A DNA stretch of 43,708 bases, taken from NCBI GenBank assembly GCA_010093685.1, contig MU006248.1, forward strand, positions 319,377-363,084, in the 5' to 3' direction. This DNA is from Ophiobolus disseminans (taxonomy: Eukaryota > Ascomycota > Dothideomycetes > Pleosporales > Phaeosphaeriaceae). Numbering within the stretch: the first letter of the stretch is position 1; the number at the start of each line of letters is the position of its first letter. Shown piece by piece: positions 12,175-22,712 of this stretch. Both the position numbers and the translations under genes were made by a program. The notes beneath the pieces were generated by a model. The model had not been told where the DNA came from. It ran no database searches and saw only the letters and a list, made by a program, of their open reading frames with translations.

Positions 12175-13662
12175 TTGACAGCATGGACTAGGATGAACTG
12201 TACTGGCTTGGATGGTGATTCAACCTTCAGTTATCCTAGTCCTGTTGAGTTTAATGTGTCGAATAGTCACATCACCCAGAGCTTACAACTTAATCGCTTG
12301 TTGGTAGGTCAGGAGCAACTAGACCTATCTCTTGCGTCTGATCTAGATAGCTGGTACGCCAACAAAGACCAGTACTCATCACGCTCTGCCTCATGTGATA
12401 TCTTCTTACGAAGTTTCACAGCGCTAGATAACGTCACTGCATGCATCAACGTGCCAAGGTTCACTTGTCATCGCTTCTGGACCAACACTGGTGTATGACC
12501 TAAAGGTACACCCTGAAAGATCTAATCCTGTGTCTAAGACAGAGTTATACTTTAGTTTTAAAAATATCATTAATACTAGTCGTGTATTACGTGATGCTTG
12601 CAAAAGTAGACATGTGCTCTCTGGTTCACCTGTAAGCCAGACCTCCCTGACATCCTGAGCTTGATCGCTGACTTCGCGAAGAGAATCAAACTTGTCCAGG
12701 ATACTAGATGATCCTGTTCATTACCGCCAAAACAGGACTTATCTAAATGTGTGAGTAGCATTTGCACCAGAGCAACAGGGATGCACTCTTAACGTGGTTC
12801 ACCATCGAGTGGCCTACCCCACTGAGCGGCCCAGCAATTTGCGGCATATCTCGCTTTCAGCTACAAGTGAGCATGGGTCCGATTGTAAATCTAGACTTCA
12901 TGACAGCTGAATTAACGATATTATGCAGTCGATCTATATGTCTTCAGTTTCTTGAGTGTGCAGCTAGTATTTAGGTTTACTTTTAACTCTTGGTATATGT
13001 GCTGGGCCCACGGCCGATCTTCTTGTTGGAGTGGCAGGGGCCACTTAGACAATCAGAAGCTGCGGAGGAGAAGCCACCTCGAGTGAGGTAGGCGTGACGG
13101 GCAATTATTTGGGTATGTAGCTGCCTCTTCGGCCGAGATTAATCCATAACTTGTTAACTCAACTTTCCAATTCAATAATTAGCACATAAGTGTTGCAATT
13201 CACCTCGACGTCCCATCGCCAGATGGGGACACACCCCACAGGCTATCTCTAACTTCAGCTCGTTGAGGTGAGTGTTTATCACAAGTTCACTTGTTAACTT
13301 TCTCTTGCTATACAAGCACAGAGTGGCAGGGAAAACTTCTTTAATCAACACTAAATCTCAGACACTTGGCTTTTAACGGCTGCCAGACCCTACAACTCCA
13401 AAATCTCACAAATTATACTTCGCCAGTCTTAAGTTCTTTCAAGCTTAACGGTGCGCGCTGTTCATGTTTAGAGTTGGTAGGGTTCTTATTGCGCTATTCA
13501 AATTCTATAGAAGGACTATGTGTGAACAAGTTATCTATATACGACGGTTGTTTGTTAATAGAGCTGGAAAAGATTCTGCACAAAATGCCCAAGCTTGACA
13601 TCGGGCCACTCATGGAAAAGCCGCAGGGTCGCGCGCGAGTGGCAGCAGAGGCGAGGGGTTAA
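12175..13662 (+). pseudogene. Possible F-box/LRR-type gene relic
   Basis: Two plus-strand blocks look protein-derived. At 12175-12498 are SNSHITQSLQLNRLLVGQ and LDLSLASDLDSWYANKD. At 13366-13662 are TLQLQNLTNYTSPVLSSFKL, LELVGFLLRYSNSIEGLCV and KILHKMPKL. The Leu/Ile spacing and phrasing resemble the C-terminal leucine-rich part of fungal F-box proteins. No F-box is visible, and the sequence between the blocks is full of stops. I infer one decayed gene, but two unrelated scraps are possible. Confidence 0.27.
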
Positions 13663-15696
13663 TGCACTTGATCCGTATGGGCTGTCCGAGATCTGACATT
13701 TGGGAGATGAACTTAGCGAGCGCAATGTTTTTCCATGGTTTCAGATACTGCTGCGATCGAAAGACGGCCAAGAGTAAGTCAGCAGGTTATTTCAAGTGCA
13801 TTTGGTTCGAGGATTCCCCTCGAACGAGGCTTTACCGTGCCTTCTTCTTTTAACCCTGACTCCGGTATCCAAACTCCCAATATCAGAGTACCGAGTACCT
13901 TCAAATATTCGATAGAGTATCTTTGTTAGTTACTTGTGCCTTCTCTATAGACTTCCAACCATTTCATAAAGCTATGAACTTGCGATCAAACAGGGGCTCT
14001 GGATGTATAGGTGAATGAACTCATGAAGAAAAGGTTTTAGAGATGCTGTTCAGAGAAAAGCCAAATAGTAAACCCTCGCTATAGATTCATCTCTATCAAC
14101 TACCGCATCAAAATTCTGCCTGAAAGAAATTCTGGAAGCTGGAATGCAAAAATGGACGTCTTTTGTTGAGGCAAATAATATCTCTAAGACGCGAATGAGT
14201 GTAACCGTGATTCTAGTACCGCGAATAAGCTATAGGCAGGGCGTCTAGAACTATAGCAGCGGTAAAAGTGTTGCAAGGAGGAGCGTTTATTGTGTTTTAT
14301 ATCGACAGAGAAGGAAAACACAAGCGCTTCCGCAAATCATTCTCTATCCCAGGCATTAGGCAGCAGCATGAACGTGCCAGGACAATATTAACTTTATAAT
14401 ATTCTCTCTACTTGATCTCTGTCTCCAAAGCAACACTCGTTGCAGCTTCAAATCTAGAGAGGATGTATACTAGAATGCAACAGCCCTTCATGTTCAAAAG
14501 TTCAGCAACCAATCCACGGTGGGCCTGAATACTGTGCCTATGTTTGCGTAACATCAATCGGTTGGCATGTAGAAAAATTGCTCGAGGTTTCGCTTCAAGG
14601 ATTCTTTGCCACTACTGCTCTTCAGGAAAATGTACTTAATGGGAGCGTTCCTTACCGCCTTCTCGGTCAAGGAATCAGCCCAACAAAATCTTTGCCAACC
14701 ACGATTTTGCAGCCATAGCCGCATTTTTGGTTTTTCCAGAAGCAGGGCACGGGCCCGAATAGGACAGCGGTATAGCTATGATTGCTCCAAACATCGTCCC
14801 AGATCACCATCATGAACGCTTGAAAGTCTTCGGAATAAATCAAAGCAGACTTTGAGCGGGAAGAAAGCTTATCAACGGGCTTCAGTTTTATTTGCAAGTA
14901 TCTTGCATTTTCTGTGGGAATTCAACAACATTTCGGACAAGGGCTAGGTAAGCCGGAGTTGTTGCAGAACTTGACGCTTAGCACATGGAGAAGTCGGGGT
15001 TTCGCCTCTAATTTACAGCAGGTGTGAAGAACAGTGTTGCATCGCTGACTATGGAATTCTTGACTGTGGAATTTCATGCTGACTGTAAAATTCCAGGGAT
15101 GCATTATACGGACTTTGTTTCAATTGGCAGAGAGGGAATGACAGCTCACTGAGCTGAGCTCGAACTGGCTACCTGGATAATGTCGTTTTCACCAAGGGAA
15201 AGATCACTCGAACGTCCCCTGTCATGGCATCACGATGACACGTGCTTCTAGTTTTCCTCCCAGAGGAGACGCCGTCGTTCGGCATTAACCTCAGCGCAGC
15301 TATTGGGATTTAGGGTGGTGGGCTTGCCGGAGCATCGTGCTCACCGAACGCCGTGCCAACCTCGATCCTCTTGACATTGTCTCTGTGCTCCTGGTAGAGG
15401 TGCCTGCCTTTAGTGAAATTTACGCTGCGTTATTGTGGTGGTCGTTCGCATTACCTCGTCGACGTCTTGCCAGTCCGGCAGAAGCAGTGCAGACCGGTTG
15501 GCGTCTCCTTTGTCAGAGTTTAAAGAATGAATGATGTCGTAGTCATATGAACCATCTCAGTTTGATAGCAGAAGGTATTGGTGTACTTCCTCCGCTTCTT
15601 CTTGCCGTCTAAGATCGTGTTGTGCGTCGAGCCGGAAAGTGTGAATTGTAGTTGTATTACCTGTCACGTGCGCCCACGACGCAAGAAAGTCGGCCT
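13663..15696. other. Stretch without a supportable gene
   Basis: AT-rich and low in long open frames. Near 15050-15105 there are loose copies of a GGAATTCCA-type unit related to the minisatellite at 15.7 and 35.0 kb. Nothing else is identifiable. Confidence 0.4.
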
Positions 15697-15764
15697 GGGA
15701 TTCCACAGTCTGGAATTCCACATCCTGGGATTCGGCGATGATGATGATAATGATGATGATGATG
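15697..15764 (+). repeat. Minisatellite-like units followed by a GAT/ATG trinucleotide run
   Basis: CCTGGGATTCCACA-type units (CTGGGATTCCAC, CTGGAATTCCAC, CTGGGATTC) are followed directly by an imperfect GAT/ATG run at about 15736-15764. The same two-part arrangement in the same orientation occurs at 34973-35092. Confidence 0.75.
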
Positions 15765-16343
15765 TTCGGCGTTCGTGCTAGCAGGAAGAACCGCGTGGTT
15801 GCAGAAGATGATGAGACCATCGATAGACGTTGCAGGACGCTGTTTGCCCGATGTAGGTGTGGCCAGACACTAGATATTGCTATAGGGCCGTGGCCGATCG
15901 TGAATACAATTGCCTCAAGTGCAAGTGCGGTGACGCTTTGTGCAAGGAGTGGTGGACATATTTAGGAGCTGTGCCTACCTGTGCGGTTAGCCATCTCCTC
16001 TAGTTCGAGATGTGACTTGTGCAAGAAGGTAACATTAAGCTTCTGACCACGGCTAGGTGATGACTTAATTCGGTATCTCTTGGATGAGCTACGAGGACTT
16101 GAGAGGGGTTGGCAAGAAGTGTATTGCTATGAAGGTGGTTGCTACGAAGATATACATGGGATGAAACAAATCGGGCCGAAGTAGGATCGAAGTAGGATCG
16201 AGGCGGGTTCTTGGGCACCGCTGTGCAACAGTATCCCTCCACATATGCTCATACTGCTAGCTGTCGCGTGCTGGCGAATGAGATTTACTTCCACCCAGGG
16301 CTATCGCATCAACAGGCTCTAATATCGGGCAGATGCGTTTGTT
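15765..16343. other. Intergenic, downstream of the Ulp1-type gene
   Basis: No gene is supportable. There is an 11-bp tandem duplication (GAAGTAGGATC twice) near 16179-16200. The left half of the stretch is unexplained. Confidence 0.4.
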
Positions 16344-18482
16344 CTACTCCACGCACTTGACAGGAAACGAACTCAACATAGCCTGTGCTGAATGAAGGTC
16401 AGACGCAATCCTATCTAACCTAACCCTCTCAGTTGTACGTGCCTCATTGTAGGCCATTGTCAACTTTCCCATGCGTTCGATTGCGGTATCAATAGCCGTG
16501 ATCCTCAACCTTTGACGTTCCACCTTCGTCCTAATGGCACGGTACTCCGCGATATACCCGCTATGAGCTTTGGCCAAGGGTCCATTGTCTAGATTGACCC
16601 CGTTGGCACAGGTGCAAGGACGTTCGGTCGCACACAAGTCGCCTGCTCCTGGTAGGATGTGCTCAAGCTGCTGCAGGACTTGTTGTATTTTGCCAGGTGA
16701 GAGCTCGACGGTCGTTTTCCTTAACGCTGGGTCCAGGCGGGCGAACACAGTAAGCAGCTTGTCTATGTTGAGCATCCAAGCGCGCAGACTCGATACAAGC
16801 TTTATCTGCTTTGAGACCAGGGCTGCAACTGTTGGTTGTTCGAGCAAGTGATCGGCCACTGTATGCGGCAACAGTGGCTCATTGGTAGCGGCCACTAGTG
16901 CCACAAAAGCTTGCCGCCATAAACGAGGATCAAGAGTAGCGGGAATAGCAGTACCGGTCATGATACAGAAGATGCAAGCCAGAGCATAAACGCCGCACGA
17001 TCTTGTGTCCGTCTGTTGAGGGGTATGCGCTCGGACGTAGCTCCAGCCGCCTTCCGTCCACTGCACGCCTTGTCGAAGCGTGATGTATCGCGAAGGGATC
17101 TCCATGGTCATGCTAGCATTGTACATCGAATCGTATTCAGATACTGCGCGTTTTTCAAAGTCAATAGCGAGCATCACCCAGTGTTTTCTGGCAACATCGA
17201 GTATGACGCAGAACATGATCCCGCGGAGATCCCTCGATCGAGTCCGCTTCCCGGCCGCCCACACTGTCCAATCAAAGGACGGACTATGGTCTGGGACCTC
17301 AAGGTACGAGAAACTCGTTGGTAGCGTTGGTGTAAGTACCGTGCTGAAGTCCGAGTGTGACAGCCACCCGTCATCGCGGGTACCCTCCAATTGCTCCTTC
17401 GTGCAGTCGACAGAGGTCGAGCCAGTGAAGGTTGATCGGTTGAATGCATGGCCTTCTGCGCTGATCGCGCGCTCGGCTGGGACAGGCACATACGCTTGTG
17501 TGTTCTTTTTAGTATAGACCGCTTGCTCGAGTTCTTCCAGAAGGCGTTCAGGGTGTTTCCTTGGGGAGTTGGATCGTGGTGTAGCGCTGGTGTTCGATTT
17601 GGGGGTCGCATTGCCGTTGGCGTTGATGGGGTTTCGCTGGGCAAGCGTGATATGTCCTTGCACTTCGGTCGCAAGTTGTGCGGCTGTCGCTAGGTGCGTG
17701 GTGTGATCTGTGGGAGCTTCCCTAGTAGGTGAGTCACCGTGGATGGAGTTGGGGGGATAAGCATGGTTGTCGCCCAACTGCGAGGAGGCAAACAAGTGCG
17801 CTTCGTTGTCCACGTTGTCCTCGTTGTCTTCATTTCCACTGCAGACAGACGATGCGTAGTCATCACTCGGAGCCTCGCCGAGAGTTGCGGGGTGGTCGCT
17901 GTACGAATCTACGGTCGATCTGCGCGACCGTTGGCGACGAGGTAGCTCAATCTCCTCATATGCACTGAGCTCAGAATGACTGCGCTTTCTCTCCGAGCTC
18001 GCTTCCTGGCCACTACCAACACTGTCGCTGGGGTCCTCGTGTTCGTTGTGTTCGTCGTCACCGCCTTTCGATGTTGAGGCCACAGCGCGGTGGATCTTGA
18101 GGGTATTCATGGCGACGTTCACATCGTTGGGGACCCATTCTCGGGCAATTATGATCCCACGTTTGAAGGCCAGTGCCGGTTTCTTTCGGTCTCTTTGCGC
18201 GGCCTTCAACGCTGCCCATGCGTGAAGCCAGCTTACAGAGGCTGCATGCTCCGCGAGCTGGGCTAATACCTTCACGAACTCTCGGCTCATGAGTGATGGG
18301 CAGCCAAAGGTAGCAATAAGCTGTTCCAAAGATAGTTGCCACTCAGACAACTCAAGACGATGAAAATGAACTTTGCCGCGCGAGAAGATGGAGTGCAGAT
18401 ATACCACATTTTCTTGTGCATGTATGCTCAGTTCCGTGATTGCCTTATACGGTGTGTTGCCTGGGACGTTGACATACTCCAT
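16344..18482 (-). CDS. Ulp1-type (C48) cysteine protease domain protein, 712 aa
   Basis: Peptidases of this family cleave SUMO or related modifiers. The catalytic domain lies at about residues 370-520: WLSHSDF, then HWVMLAID with His434, SEYDSM with Asp451, and HTPQQTDTRSCGVYALACI with Gln489/490 as oxyanion residue and Cys496 as nucleophile. All expected catalytic residues are present. Residues 1-130 contain a conserved-looking segment (REFVKVLAQLAEHAASVSWL). About 140-330 is low-complexity and acidic/Ser-rich (GNEDNEDNVDNEAHL). The C-terminus (about 640-710) is charged and probably helical. The start chosen is the ATG at 18482, but the same frame continues upstream beyond a single TAG at 18492-18494 to an ATG at 18626. 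The substrate is unknown. In fungi such genes often occur inside or near mobile elements, but no transposase is visible here. Confidence 0.85.
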   Translation of the reverse strand: MEYVNVPGNTPYKAITELSIHAQENVVYLHSIFSRGKVHFHRLELSEWQLSLEQLIATFGCPSLMSREFVKVLAQLAEHAASVSWLHAWAALKAAQRDRKKPALAFKRGIIIAREWVPNDVNVAMNTLKIHRAVASTSKGGDDEHNEHEDPSDSVGSGQEASSERKRSHSELSAYEEIELPRRQRSRRSTVDSYSDHPATLGEAPSDDYASSVCSGNEDNEDNVDNEAHLFASSQLGDNHAYPPNSIHGDSPTREAPTDHTTHLATAAQLATEVQGHITLAQRNPINANGNATPKSNTSATPRSNSPRKHPERLLEELEQAVYTKKNTQAYVPVPAERAISAEGHAFNRSTFTGSTSVDCTKEQLEGTRDDGWLSHSDFSTVLTPTLPTSFSYLEVPDHSPSFDWTVWAAGKRTRSRDLRGIMFCVILDVARKHWVMLAIDFEKRAVSEYDSMYNASMTMEIPSRYITLRQGVQWTEGGWSYVRAHTPQQTDTRSCGVYALACIFCIMTGTAIPATLDPRLWRQAFVALVAATNEPLLPHTVADHLLEQPTVAALVSKQIKLVSSLRAWMLNIDKLLTVFARLDPALRKTTVELSPGKIQQVLQQLEHILPGAGDLCATERPCTCANGVNLDNGPLAKAHSGYIAEYRAIRTKVERQRLRITAIDTAIERMGKLTMAYNEARTTERVRLDRIASDLHSAQAMLSSFPVKCVE

Positions 18483-18491
18483 CCAGGTATT

Positions 18492-18626
18492 CTATACCTG
18501 AACAGTATTGCTAATGATTGTCCGCGCTGAAAGGTCTTCAATCTGTTGTCGCAGCTGCACCAGCCGCGGCTCAGCAGGGGCTTCCGCCGCGGTAGCGATA
18601 GAGGTCCTGGCAGGTGCTTCTACCAT
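18492..18626 (-). pseudogene. Upstream in-frame extension of the Ulp1-type gene, cut off by one TAG
   Basis: From the ATG at 18626 (MVEAPARTS) the frame runs through LVQLRQQIEDLSARTIISN and stops at TAG 18492-18494. It is in phase with the protease frame, whose first Met is only nine bases downstream of the stop. The stop could come from TGG or CAG by one transition. Either the true start is downstream or the original N-terminus has been lost. Confidence 0.5.
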
Positions 18627-18788
18627 AGTGACGGAAATGGCGGTGATGGCGAGGAGCAGCAAAGACGCCGAGGTGGTGGGCCCCCGAGGTAATAATAAGA
18701 GCGGTGGTGAGGGACTCGAGAATCGGTCACACATCCGTGCGCGATGCGATTGGTGGTTGGATGGAGCACGCACAGAGCAGGTGGACAG

Positions 18789-18826
18789 CCGTGCACACTG
18801 CGTTTGGCACATCGCAGTGTGCACGG
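18789..18826. repeat. Perfect 14-bp inverted repeat with 10-nt loop
   Basis: Arms CCGTGCACACTGCG (18789-18802) and CGCAGTGTGCACGG (18813-18826) are exact reverse complements around TTTGGCACAT. It lies about 160-200 bp upstream of the possible ATG at 18626 of the minus-strand protease gene. It may be a DNA-binding palindrome, a hairpin or a transposon footprint. Confidence 0.9.
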
Positions 18827-18852
18827 ATCATCTGCCTGCTATCAGCTCCACG

Positions 18853-18892
18853 TCATGGTCAGTCGTCACGTCATGGTCAGTCAAGAAAGTCA
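18853..18892 (+). repeat. Short direct repeat (about 17-18 bp, twice)
   Basis: CACGTCATGGTCAGTC occurs twice in tandem, each preceded by a related base or bases. It is close to the palindrome at 18789-18826, so the two may be parts of one upstream site cluster. Confidence 0.7.
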
Positions 18893-19389
18893 CGGTGAAG
18901 TTTATTCTGAGTATGCGTCTAGCTCATTGCAAGTTCCTTATCGTAAAAAACTCTCGTCCATCACGCGACGACAAGGCGACACTACAGCGGCGCGCCTTGA
19001 CCGTGCTCTCCACGCACGATGATCTGTAGAGGTGCTGAGAGGATTCAACACAGTATCACAGACCCTCTCTCAAGCAAGTCTGGATCACACCGTGGGGCGC
19101 GAGGAAATGCGATGAACGGCACGTGAAGGCTGTTGGATGATAGTAGTCCTCGGCCAGGACGTGCCTTTCTCTTTAGTTGTCTTTGGCGCAAATTTTGGCC
19201 ATTGGTGCTGTATCAGGAAGTCGATCTCAGCTACAACACAGCAAGAGTTAGGGAGGCAACATTATGGCTCTTGACAGTGCCGTCCTTGCAGCAACTCAGA
19301 CGGCGCTGGTGACGCAAGCTTCCCTTTGAGGCTCTGCGGCTGATCGACACGCTAAACACTTGGCGCTCCCGAGCTGAATGCGCTTCCAC

Positions 19390-20080
19390 GAAAGCCGAAG
19401 CCCAGCACAGCAAGACATGTGTTAATCTACCAACTACGCGCACCGCTGGCGCTATTAGCACGTCACTAGAGGAGCATGGCTTCTCTCATATTAGTCCACC
19501 CGAAAGTGTGGACACGGCTGCCCAAGTTTCTTAACGCGTCGACAAGGTCACGTTCGAGGATGTAGACAACACGACAAGAAGAGATGTGGCCGAAAAGCCC
19601 AGCACACGCCTGAGCAGGCATACCGAAACGGCAATCACCAAATCAGCAGCACCCCCAAAGCCACTACCAGCCCCCACCACCGCCCGCAAGACCCGCGCAG
19701 CACCAGCGACCACCAACGCAGCGCCCGCCAAACCAACCATCAAGCAGACAGCTGCCCACGGGAACCCGCGACATGAGGCAGTCGAGCAACCAGCTAATTC
19801 GCCAGCAGTCATCGAAAAGCGCGTTGGCACCGCCCCCAGAATCGGTAGTCGCCAACGCCACGCGAGAGCCGAAGCCCAGCACAGGGTGACATGTGCCGGC
19901 TCGCCAATGCTCCGCCTGAGAATGATGTCGACAGGGTGCGCAGCGGTACAAAGCCAGCACCAATCGCCGCCAACAAGCCAGCACGCGCCGCCAACACCGC
20001 AGAAGCCGCAACCCAGCACCTCGCGACGTGTGTCAGTTCGCCAACTACGCGCCTGAGAACGGATGTCGACGAGGTGACAA
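19390..20080 (+). repeat. Diverged repeats of a CCCAGCAC...ACATGTG...CCAACTACGCG...GTCGAC unit
   Basis: At least three spaced copies lie near 19395-19440, 19867-19935 and 20003-20075, with a weaker one near 19595. On the plus strand they translate to related phrases: KAEAQHSKTCVNLPTTR, RAEAQHRVTCAGSPMLRLR and EAATQHLATCVSSPTTRLR. The similarity survives at the protein level but the copies lie in different or broken frames. The intervening DNA is Ala/Pro-coding and GC-rich. The function is unknown. Confidence 0.6.
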
Positions 20081-20219
20081 GCGGTGCGGCACATGGGCGC
20101 TGGGGGAGGAACGTCTGTATCACGGCCACCGCCGGCTTCTGCTCATACGCTGAGCGAGGACCGCCAAAGAGACCACATACAAGGCGCACGATATTGTAAG
20201 GTACCTGAAGGCGCATGCA

Positions 20220-21650
20220 GTGCTAGCAGATCAACGCTGACACGGGAGACAAAGCTCTGCCAACGCTTTAGAAGAGCTGTAGTTACCAACTCCGACTCAC
20301 CGCCACCAACCGCCTCCGCCGGCCATGATCACAGTGCACGACGGTGAACGCGACTGATGTGAGCACCAGGATGCAAGTGCGCCAAGACGCGTCCAGTACG
20401 GCGCACTCGAAACCTTCTCAAAGCACAGCAGCCATCCACCATCGACGGCGATGGGCTCCATACAGACCGAACGACATCCTTGAGCCGATGGTACAGGAAG
20501 TCGATAAAATGAAGGCTGGTGAGGGACGTTGAGAGGAAGTGTTGCCCAGGTACAAGGCAGGGAAAGAGCATCACCGGAGCGAAACGTTAACATGTAGGGG
20601 GTGACATTGGCAATCTAATTCCATAGTCAGATGAATAAAAGGCCGTACTACATCGTCGCAGCAAGCATTCTCGTCTTGGTTGCCAATTTCACAGTCACTC
20701 GCATTGAGGAAGATGCGTGCTTCTTCTCTACGAATCATGCGATTAAAACATAAAGTGGTCGACAAACAAGCCCAACGTTACGCGACTCTGCATTAAGAGC
20801 CTCTCTAAGATTTGCCAACTCGCAGCAACAACAATAAACCGTGAACAACGTTTATTGTCAGCATCTACACCTACTCTAGAGTAGCGTGTTTTACCACTGC
20901 TTATGTAACAGGAGGATATACATTCGCTCTCTTTGGTAGTCTCTATCAATCAACCAACTTCTTCCTCAACCCTCCTTCTCACATGTTGACATTTATGAGC
21001 ATGCATTCTAGAGATACCCCAAGGCTGGGAGCCCTCGTGCTACTTTCCTAGCCATGTCTGTGCGACTATCACAGCCTCTGCCAAGGATGGGCGCATCTCG
21101 CGTCCTAAGGCAATCAGCAAGCAACACTTTAAACGATCCACTTCAAGTGTGCTGACTGCAAACATTCACAACATCCGCCATACCCGCCGTCGACTGCTCG
21201 AAGCGCAACGATCTACGAGAAGTTAGCAAAAGACATTCGAGCTACGAATCTTCGCGATGCGGGACATGCAGGATACGCTGCTAGAGAAGAGAAGGGAAGG
21301 GCAAAGGCGAGTGGCTTGGAGATGCTGCACTTGACGAAGGTTGAGGATACGACATAAACGGAATAATTCGCGACAAGTTCACGCGACGCTGCGTTACACC
21401 AAGCTCGATACACAGCGAAACGATCTATTGTCAGCCTTGTCGTGGGGATTGCAGCTCTGTTGCATGTGTAGAGCTCCCAGGCGTGCGAAGTCTAAGGACT
21501 AGCGCATCAGCAGAACGACGCTGTTGCTGGCTACATCCTCTATGCCAGAGCATATTGCTGTTGAGATTCTTCTCTCTTTTTCGCCTTCAATTTTCTGCGC
21601 ATGCTAGACTAGGCTAAAGATGTTCTTAGATAGCGAAAAGTAGGAAGTAG
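20220..21650. other. Stretch without a supportable gene
   Basis: Only short open frames without domains, and no repeats of note. Nothing here can be annotated from the sequence. Confidence 0.4.
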
Positions 21651-21659
21651 GTAGAAAGC

Positions 21660-21681
21660 GAAAGTGGGCATGCCCACTTTC
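21660..21681. repeat. 22-bp perfect palindrome
   Basis: GAAAGTGGGCATGCCCACTTTC is its own reverse complement. The half-site GAAAGTGGGC recurs near 36130 (GAGAAAGTGGGCGCGAGG). It could be a head-to-head fusion of two terminal inverted repeats, as left by a MITE-like element, or a protein-binding palindrome. Confidence 0.9.
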
Positions 21682-22213
21682 CGAAATTTTCAAGATTTAT
21701 GCTTTAGAATGCATCCTACAAGGCATCAAAATGTTTTACTAAGAAGAGCTGAAGATAGTGTAAATTCAACTAGACTACGGACGGTGTATCGTGCGAGATT
21801 TATCGTGCTTCGTCCGATATACCGGCCGCCATTCCGCCACCACTACCACCGCTATCCCTGCGCGGCCTACGCAAATGTCAGCAGATTCGCTACGCATCTT
21901 CCATCTCGATCACAGATCGTTCAGTATTAACCGATAGCTGATGGTTGATTTGCTTTCCGCCAGTTCTTGATTGAGAATTACGAGGCTATCAGCGTGTCTA
22001 GGTTATCAAATGCACCAAGTCTTCGATCTCTTCTTGTCGTGCTCAGGAATCGTGTTACGACTTGATAGATAGCTGGTAGAATCAATCATCGTGACCTTCA
22101 CGACTACGTCTCACCTCACCAGCCTCTCGTCTTCGCATCTCCACCGCCCCACCAGCGCCCGGCATCGTGACCTCGATAACCAGCCCGCAGCCGCCAGCAA
22201 AGCGACCGAAGCC

Positions 22214-22312
22214 GCGGCAAACGAGATGCGAGAAGACACCGTTGCCGCAGCGAACGATACGCGAGAAGACATCCAAACCGCGGCGAATGATACGCGAGAC
22301 GACACCGCTGCC
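22214..22312 (+). repeat. Three tandem 33-bp units (11-residue repeats)
   Basis: On the plus strand the units encode AANEMREDTVA, AANDTREDIQT and AANDTRDDTAA. The 33-bp period keeps frame. Amphipathic 11-mers of this composition recall LEA-type repeats, but the open frame has no ATG in a sensible place, so its coding status is unproven. Confidence 0.6.
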
Positions 22313-22712
22313 GCGTCCGCTGGATTGGAGGCGGGCAGGAGCTTGAAGGGGAAGGGTGGGCGAGGATGCGGAGGGAATGGATGCGGTGGGAGTGGATGCG
22401 AACAAGGTAGATAAGACTGGGTAGTTCAAAGGTGTGTATGCGGAAGCAGAAGGGGTGGACGGTCAAGGAGAAGCGGAAGATCTGTACGGAAAATGCCTGA
22501 TTGTCCTGAACACCGTACCACGCTCGGTTATCGCTCTTCCGACCCTGCCACACATGCTTGTTTTCAGCGTCGCAATATCGCTCAGACCTGGCTCATGCAT
22601 ATCCGACCCAAGATGACAGGCTGCCCGTCTTCTATCCTGTGCTGGCTCGCTTTCCTGGGCGATCAAGTTCCTCGTCTAGTGTCTGTGCAAGTTCTTCTGC
22701 TCTACGAAGGAA

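Noticed and set aside
14600..14900. Possible mariner-type transposase fragment (minus strand, MMVIWDDVW)
   Set aside because: A single short resemblance to the VWG motif region is not supported by any other motif nearby.
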